Shown here one piece after another: positions 35,359 through 47,400 of a stretch of DNA of 64,000 nucleotides (position 1 is its first letter; each line of letters starts with the position of its first letter). Made by a program: the position numbers and the translations under genes. The notes beneath the pieces were generated by a model that was given only the letters and a program-made list of their open reading frames with translations, had not been told where the DNA came from and made no database searches. Source of the stretch: Gonatopus flavifemur (taxonomy: Eukaryota > Arthropoda > Insecta > Hymenoptera > Dryinidae). The stretch spans positions 40,602,001 through 40,666,000 of the forward strand of contig JAFFJZ010000001.1 of NCBI GenBank assembly GCA_018340375.1. Direction: 5' to 3'.

Positions 35359-38300
35359 GAGCCATTGGTTTGGGACAATTTTCCTTTACAATTCAATTAA
35401 AAACCCCCTAAAAGGTGGATAAATTTATTCTCTCCCAAAACAACCAGTCCCCTGGTGACGGAAGAATATCAAAGAGAGCGAAGTAGATTATACGCTTGAA
35501 AAATCCCAAGTATTGGAGAACAAATTCATTTTAGTTTAATATTTTATTAGCTTCGTTTCATTTCATATTTTTCAAGAGAATTTTCAATGTATTCAAATAA
35601 ACGTCATTCAACCCAATTCCACATTGGGTATTTACCGCAAATCAATGATACGTATGGGATATGGAGAGAGGGAAATGGTTTGGTACGTATGAGTTATACT
35701 AATGAGGTAAAGGTTACTTCCGTTCATTCGGAGGGAAGCGGAAACTAAACGCGTGCTAGCCCGTATCCGGTATCTTTGCCGATAGTTATGGTTACCTGTA
35801 CACTGTATGGTTACTACCAACTCCCTCATCTGCCAATGGCCGGAGAGAAGGATTATAAAACATCGTGCGTTATCGACAACGAGAAGGGAAAAAATCAATA
35901 TAACATAAGATAGTACCAATAGAAATTATGAAACTAATCATATTGTACAGCTTTATAAATAGTTCAACAGGGTTACTTCATATATAAAATTGAATTTATC
36001 GAGGTTTATACAACCAAGGTGGAATCAAATCTAGAATGCGAAGAACTCGAAAAAGAAGTATGATCCTGATGATTTTTCTTATATTCAATATTTCAAAATT
36101 TTTGGAGTTTTGAAACTTTATTCGATAGGTAGTGATAAAAACTACACTTCTCTGGAATTTCAAGATCCCGTTGTCTCTGAACAAACAGGGTTTCCGCACA
36201 CCAAGAGGAAAAAACACATCATGTATGTTGTGTTCTTACGATCACGTAGGAAGAAACGAAGTAGGCGAATTCAAGTAAATGTCACGGTTCAATAAAGATT
36301 CAATTCCATAATATGTTTTCAACCAGTCGGTAATATATGAATCGAATACATATGATTCTGATTGATTAGTCATCCCAACGTTGTTACGCAACTATATGGT
36401 TTCTCAAGTGCATTGGCAGCACAATGCGACGACATTAGAATACGCAAGAATATATTCAGACATTTGAATAATTTCTATGATCGCTGATTCCGATTTGAAA
36501 TGTGTCGGAAGAATCAAATGGTTTGAATGAATCAATTTGACACTGTAAAAAATTTTCTGTTAATTCTCAAAATCTATATTTATTATTATTTTCAAAATAA
36601 ATCTGAATATTCAGATGAATCTTCTAATAATGCAAACCTACACTAACAGAAAAATGAACATTCGTGGTCACAATAACTTGAAATCTGGTTCGATTTGACC
36701 GGAAATGTGATTGTGATGTCCAGAAAAAGTGGTTGAAACCAAAATTAATAATATTTTCCAGGTTAGAAAAACTAGATGTTTTTCTTTGTGCGCGGTATTC
36801 CTTAAGAATCAAAAGTTTTGGTCAACCAACAAATTTGTTTAAAAATGTTTGTTTTTCTCCAAATTTTGTTAAGGAATCCACCAGACAAAATGTTTGCCTA
36901 AAAAAACTTCCAAATTTCCTTGTAAATCCACAAAGGGATTTTTTACAATGTAGTAAAACGATTTGACATGTCGATCTTTTGTAAATATCATTGATGCATA
37001 AGAATAATCATGAAAACTGTTTAGATTTTTATGACCCGTTTCTTCCTTTATGAAGAACAAAACGTTGCATCCATAAGTTATGATGGTATTCATGCACGTT
37101 TGATAGAAATTATAAAATCAAGATATTCTGAATACATTGTCGCGAGTTAATTTCATTCATGGACTCGATACCATCTATCCTATATAATAATGGAAGTTGC
37201 AAACTTCTGTATCTGAACAATGGATCGAGTACTTGAACCGATCGTAAAAGTTGAAAATAATAAAACTTGAACCAGATACCATTTTCATAAATGAAGAATT
37301 TCCCTTGAATCGATAGGGATCTACCACAATCCCTTGTCTTGACACAAACTAGAATCGTTAACTCTGTTTATCCTCACATCTAGTTTCCCGTAATCTTGCT
37401 CTTAAACTCCCACCCTCGATGTCTATTCTATCTCAAATACGATCTACTAGTACTGCTATGCAATGAATTATTTATCCGTGTTTACGCAGACTCGAACGGT
37501 AGTTGTGAAAAATAACGGAAGAAGTATAACGTATCAACAAACCCGATGATAGGATGAAGACAGTTTACCTAATTCTAAGTAAATAGGTTGTCGAAGGAGA
37601 AACGATATGCGGAAATTTGATTCGTTGGCAACGATTATTTTATAATACAAAGGCACTCGTAACTCAGGAGGAAATGTGAAAGTGATTTCACAAATGAAAT
37701 AAGAATATATTATATCATATGTGCATATATGTATTCGTATTGTTAATAATACTTTGAAACTATTATTCATGAATACAGTATATAGAAGTTGATTGTTTTA
37801 TGAATAATATCGATTTTTATATCCGCTCTATACTTTTCAACTATTATGAACGTAATGATGATGAGCGAGGAGGGACAATTGTTGCAACTGATTCGATTCG
37901 ATACTTGAAGTAGTTTCTCAGAACTACTTTTTTCAAAACGGTTGACACGATATCTCCAGTTCTAATGAAACGATTCACTTGAAATTTGGTGTAAACCTGC
38001 TCTAAACATTCCTCTATCGTCCCTACCAGATTAATGTCAAAATTTGGTTTCTGACTATTTTCAAAAATTCGAAAAATTGAAAAAAACAGGTCAAGAGTTG
38101 AATTTTTCTTCCAAACAGCCGCCATTTTGCCAAAAAAATTTTTTCTTCTCCTCTGAGGTACGGAAGATAACGGCATCCTCACCGATTCAGAATCTCCGGA
38201 ATTTATTTGTTTCAGATTACTACAACCACCGCAATCATGTCAACCAGGGTGTATGATTTGGTTTCAACCCTCCACTTTGTCCTTCTGTAACTTTTTTCAT

Positions 38301-39684
38301 TCTTGATGTTTTTCACCGGAAATTTCAGTGTTCATTGTCAGAACATGAATGAATATCTGCAAGGAGAATGGATACTACAAATGTTGATCGTTTTTTTTAT
38401 CGCACTTGGAAGAACACCCAAAAGGTCTAGGCGTCTAGGCCAGAATACCCTCTTAAAGAATATCTTCCAGATATCTGACACATCTTAGAGAGAGTGTGTT
38501 TTCCCATAGGCGTTAGAAAGTTATCTGAATGAGATCTTTGAGGGAGAGAATCTTTCAGAGATCCAGGAATCTTTTAGAATTTTCAAGATTTCTTCAACTT
38601 GCCCCAGTAAAAATGCTCCAATGATTTACAAGGTTCATAATACTATTCTAGAACAGAAGTCGAGACGAAACTATATTTAACCGCTCAACTATAGAAAAAG
38701 TGTTGGGCCATGAAAATTTGAAGATATCAGCCTCATTCAGTATCTCAGTAAACATGTCCATGATCAGGCATAACCTAGGAATGACCTTATGAGTATTCAG
38801 GCAAATTTCTAGTCGAGCAATTTGGGACCGATTGTTCTCAAGTTTTTCTTTAGAACAGCGTTACACGCTTTGCGAATTGCTAGAGCATTTCTATCAGATT
38901 GTTTCAAATATTTCTCATATGTTTATGAAAAATAAATTTCTATCTCAGGAATTTATCATGCAATTCTTCAATACGAAATAACTGAAAATATGTTTCGCAC
39001 TCTTGCACTATTATGTACGAAAATGGAGATAAAGACATGTCTATCATACGTACGTTACAATTACGATAATGCAGTGCAACCATAACAAAGTCATATTGAG
39101 CCTTACATACTTTTTCTCATAAAACACCAAAGTGCACCCTGATTGTATTCCTTTGTTTGACTCCACTGATGTCCGAAGGGTAGATTGTTGGATACCAGAA
39201 TTGATATACTTACTGAGAAATGTCAAGATTACAATCTTACTCATAGTGTAAACGTTACAACAAGACCAAATGATCATTTGAACACACCAAAATTAGAATG
39301 CATCCTTGACATCCTTCTCATGCAAATTATTAAACGTTTAACAACAGTTATAGTTTATCCATGGAGGATTTTCTTTCACTAATGTACTCAGTGAACTAAG
39401 AATTCCTTTGAAGCAATGAAATTTGTCTTCCAATCGGATCAAAGAGACATTAACCTTTAGGAGACGGGAAAACCGATAACCACAGTGGTGTTCCTTTCTC
39501 TAAAAGTTAATCGAATTTTAATGGGATGTTGAATTGATTGAATGATCTTATATTTGTATCAATAATCATTCATTCCAGAATAAGTTTGGCGAATGATTTG
39601 TAGCTTTCAGGAAAGCCTTTCTGCGAAACTTTTTAGAAATCAGTGTTCTGAAATTAAAAAATTGTAATCGAAGCAACTCAAATC
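35359..39684. other. Intergenic stretch, mostly featureless
   Basis: A partial copy of the 11951-12246 element lies at 36647-36785. The remainder has only short frames on both strands, none with domains, splice context or conserved-looking composition. Confidence 0.35.
36647..36785. repeat. Half copy of the 11951-12246 element
   Basis: CAGAAAAATGAACATTCGTGG, AATAACTTGAAATCTGGTTC, GGAAATGTGATTGTGATGTCC and AGAAAAAGTGGTTG follow in the same order as in the left arm of 11951-12246. The right arm is missing. Confidence 0.65.
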
Positions 39685-39923
39685 CACACGCAGAAAACAT
39701 ATGTGTTGAAAAGTCCCATAATTTATTGAGGATCAGCGCCAGTCTGTGACAGATAGAGTTTTGACTTGAATTTACTTTTAAAAACTCCCATAATTGGATG
39801 TATTTCTACAAGAAATTATGGTACTTTTGAAGCTATATTCAGGTAAATAATTTCATTCATCCCAGACTGGCGCTGATCCTCAATAAATTATGGGACTTTT
39901 AAAAATATATTTTTCTGTGTGCG
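39685..39923. repeat. CACACGCAGAAAA foldback
   Basis: The left CACACGCAGAAAACATATGTG and right TATATTTTTCTGTGTGCG are inverted. The inner arms, AAGTCCCATAATTTATTGAGG to AGCGCCAGTCTG and the exact inverse, are nearly perfect. Confidence 0.75.
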
Positions 39924-39953
39924 CTAGGTTCTATGAGGTTTTTTTTGACATGT

Positions 39954-40227
39954 ACACTGAGAACACGATTCCTTAGATTTGAAGAAAATGTCTTTGCCCT
40001 CATTCTGATGAATGTTGTTTCCAATTGAAAAGATAGTTCATTTCAATAAGGAAATTTTCATTGAATTGAAATTATATTCTTCGAATTCAAGAAGGAATAT
40101 ATTTCTGTCTCAATTTGAAAATTTTTTGTTTCAATCTGATGAAGAATTTTCCCAATGAAAAAAATATTTATTAGAATGAGGGCAAAGAAAATTTTCTTTC
40201 AATCTGAAAAATTGGGTTCTCAATGTA
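39954..40227. repeat. ACACTGAGAAC foldback rich in GAAAATT
   Basis: The left ACACTGAGAACACGATT pairs with the right AATTGGGTTCTCAATGT. CTTTGCCCTCATTCT and AGAATGAGGGCAAAG pair across the centre. Confidence 0.7.
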
Positions 40228-40540
40228 TGTATCGAGTTACTAAACATTATTTCATATCCACTCATAAGGATTATCAGTAAACATTTCATGTCTTGAGATA
40301 TCTTCTAGACAAACTCAAGGTGTTTTCTGCAATATTTTTCAATATTTTTCGAGAATTGGCGACATCTGTACCGTACTATGCAGCAACGTATGAACTTTAT
40401 AATTTCCCCCAAAACACAGAGAGTGATTCCTATCAAATAAACATAGTGGAAAGCTCTCAACTTCAGCAAAACAGGTATTTAGAAAATTAGAAGAATTAAA
40501 AAGAGTTTTCGCTTTCATTCTTGAGAGTCTTAAATAAAAG

Positions 40541-40835
40541 TCCTGGTGAAAGGGAAGCGTGTCATAAAGAGTAACGGAAGCTTAAGAATGTTTCAAATGA
40601 CTTTTCTAATACTTCTTACATGCTTCTTATCCACTCTCAAATTACGCTTCCGTGTGTAAAGCCCGGTTTCTATGAAATAAGTGTTTCCCCCCATACGCTT
40701 TGCGCATCTTGAATATACGTTCGAATTACTCTTCATGTCCCACCTGGCACTCGGTAAACGCTCAAATCCACGTTCAAAATACTTTCCAACTACGTTCCTG
40801 ACACTCCCTAATACACGCTTCCCTTCCACCAGGGA
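40541..40835. repeat. TCCTGGTGAAAGGGAAGCG foldback
   Basis: The left TCCTGGTGAAAGGGAAGCGTGT pairs with the right ACACGCTTCCCTTCCACCAGGGA. Words such as ACGCTTCC/GGAAGCGT and ACGTTC recur inside. The minus-strand frame across it is incidental. Confidence 0.7.
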
Positions 40836-41049
40836 GATTAATTTTTGATTATGTATGAATAAATAAATGTACTCATTAATCTCCTCAGCGTTGTAATTCA
40901 ATCATTCACAAATCCAACATATACTCCGCTCTCTACATAATTTGCTTCGTGAGGCCAACAAATAAGTATAATACTGTCTAAAATAAATTAACATGTTATA
41001 TTTTAAAAATCCAGCTCCACGTTACATTATTTAATGAAATAAGAAGAAT

Positions 41050-41416
41050 TCATAATTTATTTCTCGAAACAATACGAGATACATCATTGTGAATCATATG
41101 TGATGAATTATATTTATGAGAATTATAATTTGGTTGCTTCGCCGATATATTGTTCAATCCCATCCATTGTGATCCATTGTGATTATTAGTTGATTTAATT
41201 GAATCTGATTTTGAAATTCTTTTTGTCCTCGAAAAATACTTTCTTTCGATGAAAAGTAAGCATAAAGACAAAATAATTCCACTAGCTACGATGGCTAGGA
41301 TTGGGGCGATTCCAAATACATCAACCGCGTTATGAGTGTTCGTTGCAGGATTGGTCTTCACGATGGCTTGTCCCTTCAATCGATTCATCACTCCGTTATC
41401 TTGGAATCTCTGTAAA
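41050..41416 (-). CDS. IR 1 exon 7 (last): end of S2, M4 and tail
   Basis: The acceptor TTTCTAG at 41417 is followed by T|TTA CAG AGA. The leading T completes the CA left by the previous exon to give His. It encodes LQRFQDNGVMNRLK, then M4 (VFGIAPILAIVASGII) and an Asn/Ser-rich cytoplasmic tail of about 60 residues ending SRNKL. The stop is TGA at 41050-41052. The LQRF.D.G..NR motif is the usual IR signature before M4. Confidence 0.85.
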
Positions 41417-44400
41417 CTAGAAATACAATGTGTTGTAACTCCACCTAAAGTATTGGACACAAGAGTTTCGTTAAGACGGAAAATAAAAAAATCAAATACG
41501 TGCAATCGCAGGCATAAAACATTCTATAAGAACATAAATATCAAATACTGTCTCATGATAATTTTTAATAAGTTTTGCCTGTTTTGTGCATTTTATGATA
41601 ATAGCTTGAACATTCAACTCGAAATTGCCATCCCAATTAGTGAGGATACGGCTCTGTAAAAATTGTTTTGAATAAAATCTCATAAAGATGCCTATGTGGA
41701 GAACCGAAATACTTTCGTTGGAAACTGTCGGTATACGAACGAGAGCGACCTTGCTTGTCTTGTTACAAGATATAGAACCAGTCCGGCTAATATACATGAA
41801 GTCTTTTCAAAATAAAATGTGTTTTTGTAATAAAACAAAAGGGGAGAGAGAGAAAGATTGAATACAAAATCAAAGTGAACACAATGACATACGGTTGTGG
41901 TTTATGGCTGACAAAAATATAGAACACTATGATTGAGTTGTTATCTCAGGTACAAGAATAACATGAGTTTTTGATATGTTAATATTTATACACGGCATAC
42001 TTGCATTCTGAAGACTTGGTTCCGAGCGAACCAATGGGATAGACATAGCGGAACGCAGTTGGAAACGATTGATTCGAGTTAGGGAGAATTGTTTCTGATA
42101 GGAAACCTTTTTATTGAAGTTTTTAAATCTTCATTCTGAAAAAATTGGTTACTACACGGAGAAAAAAATTTACTGTAAATCACAAAAATACATTGGAATG
42201 CAAATTCATTCCATGCAACACTGCGTTTCTCAGTCCTCATTACTGTCCAGTCGGCAGCGACGAATTTCATTACAATACCCATCACTGTGATCGCGCTAAC
42301 CCTCATTATCCAAGCGTGTTTTCATTTGTTTTTCAACCGATCGCTGTCATTCACATTAACCAGTAGTGTTATCTTTCTTCCGTGTAAAAGATATTGAAAT
42401 ATGCTCCATCCTTGCGGGAAATGCCAGGCAAATCAGCAGATCCTTGGACAAAAATCGGCCTGAAACAAAAAGTTCCTGCCTGGTTCAACCAAGTTTTTGT
42501 CTAAGAATCTGTTAGTCTTCATCCGAAATAGCCTGGCATTTTCCGCAGAGATGACACATATCAAACTTGATTCAAAAAGCTCTCAAAACACGAGTGATTT
42601 TGTGAATATGTCTATCATCATCATGAAGTAATCAGTTTTATGACTGGTTTGATGAAATCCTCCAACCCTGTCTATTATCCGCTAAACGCTTAATTTCTAC
42701 ATATCTACGACAACCCTTATCTTGTATAATTTGCTTCATATAATATATCTAATCTATATAAAATGTCCTTTATAAATCATTTATTCTTATGAACCCAGAC
42801 AGCACAAATGATCATTTTGAATTCACAAACACTTCTGAAAGAACTTCTTGAACAGTCCCCGTTATGATAGTAAAAATGAATCCAATATGACCCCAATGAA
42901 TTCATGTTTACTGTCATAACGCGGGAGCTCTTTGCGGGGACTTTTGTGCTGTATTATGGGACGCCAAAATCAATTTTCAAATGAAAAAAATATGTTCAAA
43001 TTTTTGAAAAAGCATCACCACGTGCAAAAAATAAAGATTGAAGTAATCGAATAGAATGATGAAATTTTATTTACTACTCACTGATAATTAACAAGTCCTA
43101 TATAAGGATTATTTTTACTCGATATTAAAGCTAAATTGTCAGTTCTACCAGATTCGATGAAGATGACTTTACAAGGCAAATAAATCCATACTGTGTTCAT
43201 TAAGACTTCAGTTGTATAGAACGCTATCTTCCCAGTGCAAATCTAGAAGTAAGGATTTGTTTGAATACTTCACTTTGAACCACTCGCAGGTAATTAATTT
43301 ACATCACCGTAAACTTTGGTGAAGCCGATCACCATAGGACGAAGACGATCCTGTGGATAAAGCATTTTTTGAATGATAGATGTCGATTAGAGCATTAGAA
43401 GCGAATGATCGTCTTCGCTCCAGTTTACGGTAATACAGAATATTATTGAAAATTTCAATATCACATGAAACAACGTTGATCACATAACACTTCTAAATAT
43501 ATCTTGCAACACACGGAAAGTTCAAAAACTCTTATTTAACATTATTTTCAGATATCTATAAGAAATCATGAGCTTTTCCTATTCGAAAAGTGATTCCTCC
43601 TTTCCTTCTACATATGGAAGATCAGGAAATTTATGTTACTTTCAGTAGCCGAAAAGGAAAATCCTCTTTGGCCCCTCAGAGTGGCAGAAATTTCCTAATC
43701 TTCCATATGTTGGGGGAACTTTTCGACTCGGGTTATATCCTTCGAATACCAGATATTTGTCAGAAATGTTTTCAAAAGTCTTTCTAAATTTTCAAAAATA
43801 TATAATTTTAACGTGTTTGAAAGATTTCTCAAATCATTTCTGGATATATGGAAGCTCACATGCAAGTGTTTTACATTCCTGAAAATAGCTTCTGGTGTTG
43901 CGTAAAACTTCTTGAACTGCATTTGACTTATTCTGTTGCGAATACTCACATAGCCATGACCATAAAAATTCCCTGAGAATAGCATGCAAATAAGTACGTT
44001 GCATTCAGTTCAAGCCTCATAAAAATAATCATTCTTACCTGCTTACAAGCATCCATAAGTGTAAGAGGTAATTGACCTGGCTTCCTCATCTTCAACATAA
44101 GCTTTGCAAAGATATTACCCTTCGCACGCTGGAAAAAAATGAATCGAATGTGTACAGTGTGTTGGAGTTTTTGATAAACAATTTTAGACGGTCCAAGTCT
44201 TCAACCGTGTTGGTTTGAAAAAATCTTCTCAAAGCAATATTTACGAATGAATGCATCAATGCTACGGTGATACATAGCTTTATGCATGCCAGAATATCTC
44301 GGCATATCGTAATGTATCTTTGTGACAACCAAACTAACGATGGTGATCCTTGAGGAGGATTGATCCTTTTTTCATATAGAAAGTATCTAGTTTTTATCGA

Positions 44401-47400
44401 ACTCTATAAAAATTAGATATTTTACATCATCAAATTCTCAATTTGGCCATGAGAAGCACCTTTCAATTCTAAAGCACGAGGATTTTTTCCAGAGGCATAA
44501 TCGGGATCAATTGAAACAAGAATATAGAAATTCACACAGCAAATACCAACTAATCAACGTTTCATATCAGTTCGCCTGCTCGAATTCATCATTTCAAATA
44601 TATAACATATTTGAAAGGATTCGGAGAACAAATTTTCTTACAAAAATTGTAGAATCCTGAAATTAGTCAACACTTTAACTGGATCAAGTACTTCCTAACA
44701 TTCCCGAATGGAAAGATGATCAAAATTATGTATATCTTATACATAATTCAATATTATTCACATAAAATTCAATACAGTTTATGCATAAATTATATATAAT
44801 TTCAAAAAAAATTTTTCCCTTGGGATGAATAATGAACATTATTCTATCATTGTAGACATCCGAACTCAATAACATGCTTTTGACTATGCATTTTGCCCGT
44901 TTGAATATCTAATAAAACTAGCGCTTTACTTTTAATATCCTAACATCCCGTGTGGAAATTTCTCCCGGACTCAGACCTGGGCCAGGTTTCCTGGTAATGG
45001 TATCAAATATCCAGGCAAAACAATGGTAGCCAACTGGAAGCCTATATGGGCTGTGGGTGGGCATACCTGGATTGAAATATTCCAGAAATATACTGGCAAC
45101 CCCAACTGGGGTCCACATGAGCCGTGGGTGGGCAACCTCGTATTGAATGCCTAAGATATACCCTACAGAGCCAGATGCTACCTTGGGATGCCCAGGATTG
45201 ATCTCCACACGGGATATTATATCAATAATCCACTTGTTTCAGTTGCACAATGCACAATATGTAATAATACAATCACAAATACTTCCAAAATGTTAATTTT
45301 ATTTTCTAAATACGAACCAGTGGAATCAATTGAGCAACAGTGCGAAGCCTCCTACCAATTGAATCAGTGAAAGACTTATCATTGTTCCTCAATGTAATTT
45401 CACTGAATCTTACTACTTTTCACTGATTCGAACTTACAGAGTATATTACGAATCATTCTCCTTACAGTAAGAACCATTAGGAATTCATCCATGAACAAAG
45501 AATTTTATAATTTTAGACTTACCGAAAACATATCATAATCAGCACTGTGTCTGAAAACGACAAGTTTGTAAGATTTTTCTGCAGCAAATTCTTCTAGAGT
45601 ACTGAATGGTAAATTCCCTTGGATGACTGTCAAGTAACTGATCAAAGATGCTGAATAAGCAGAAGATATTATGAGAGCTGATAAAAAAATAGATAAATAA
45701 GCCAATCTCAGAGAATCACGGGTTGGAAATTCTGAAAATCACAACAATCATATTATTATTTTCGAGCAAATACATTTCCGACTCAACTGATATTTGAAAA
45801 AAATGGCCAATCAAATCAATATCAATTCATTTCGGGTACAAAATACCTTGTCACGACAATTTTTCGTTCACTATAGGAGTTGGTAAGACTTTTCTGATAG
45901 CCCCGTATGATCCACTTCTCAGAAAAATAAATATCTTGCAGACATTTCAAGAACCCCGCGAAGTCCCCACGTATTACGAAATTGTTTATCTAATTTTCTT
46001 TGTCTCATATCGCTGCTTCAACCTCACATGGAGGAACATGAATATTTTTTAAATCTAAGAATCATGATATCATTCCTACCAAAAAGAACTTATAGACACC
46101 CATTGAATAATGAAATTGCCTTAGTCAAAATTATTCTAAGCCCTCCTTCGCCCCTGACCTGGCGCCACCAAGGGAAACTACACGGGGAAAGACATACAGT
46201 TGAAATTATTGTGGTAGATCACTATCCACGGACCAGATTGAAATTGACGAGAAGAATTATGGTATTTTTATCTAAGTCTAGAAAACGCAACAGTAATTTA
46301 TAATAATGTCCAGTAAAATATTGACTGAGTAAGAAAGTTTCCTGAAAATCCATGAATTTCTAAATTTCATTACAGGAATTTTTACTGTGTGAATTGGAAA
46401 ACGTACATATAATCCTTATAGGGAACTATTTTACTGTGTGAAAATATAAATCTTCATGAAAATCAAAACTCTGGTCTAGTGTTGATATAGAGCACAGTAA
46501 AAAAGATTGTATTTTACATGAAAAGGTGATGGATTATTCTTTCCGTATAGGCATATCCCTGGCCCTGACATGGACCAGTGAACTGCCTGATATGATTTCT
46601 ACCAGGGTGAATATAACAACTTTATGACAGTAAATCACCATTCGAACCTAATCAATTCCAATTGAATCTCACTGACTTAACCGGTCCCAATGATTCTCAA
46701 CGCGTTTGGATAAGTGTAACTGGTTATCTACTATTGCACAGTTTGTATCAAACTCCACTGATCCATGGGATTCAGTAGACTTCCTTGCGGAAAATGCCAA
46801 GTAAATCTGGATAAAAACCGGCTTAACACGGTTGAGCCCAGTTTTTTTTCTCAGTTTCTACTGGTTTGTATTCGAATTTGCTCCAGTATTTCTCACACGA
46901 TTTTCAAACTAGGATATGGCGGGAAACGTTTGATCTAAATGAGTTATCGCCTCAATAGATATTGTCAACTAGAAATTGAAATAAAGTGATCGCCAACTCT
47001 TTCAATCCTCCGTTCTTACCCTGAACTTATATATATATAGATAAAATCCAGTTATGCACCAAATCTCCAACCACTGAGAATCTCATAATTCCATTTGCCT
47101 GGTAATTAAAAGGCATCCAAGTACACGAACAGAAAATTTGCGGAACGTCAATGAATGAGTTTAAGTTAAGAACTGGTAATCGTGACTAAGGTACATTAAA
47201 TTGCGACCCACCATCATTCCGTACCACGTCAATCTTTGGCTCATGAATGTGCAATCGACGTGTTAATTCCCGTGAAATCACTACGAATGAACGTGAATCG
47301 CATTCCCTCACATTCTCAGAATAATGGTTTTCATTCTAGGGGAAATATAATCAAAATGTTCCGAACGTCCTTGAAGCGAGAAGTTTTTTGTGAAGTAGAT

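Larger units (their letters stand above)
41417..43081 (-). other. IR 1 intron 6
   Basis: Donor GTGAGT at 43081 and acceptor TTTCTAG at 41417. It contains foldback elements at 42154-42385, 42410-42549 and 42799-42952. An alternative acceptor (TTTTTACAG near 41657) was tested; it leads to an in-frame TGA after about 12 codons and is not used. Confidence 0.7.

Noticed and set aside
41492..41797. Minus-strand frame with a good acceptor near 41657, tested as an IR 1 exon
   Set aside because: In the phase left by exon 6 it meets a TGA after about 12 codons and lacks IR similarity; joining 43082 directly to 41416 gives the conserved LQRF motif.
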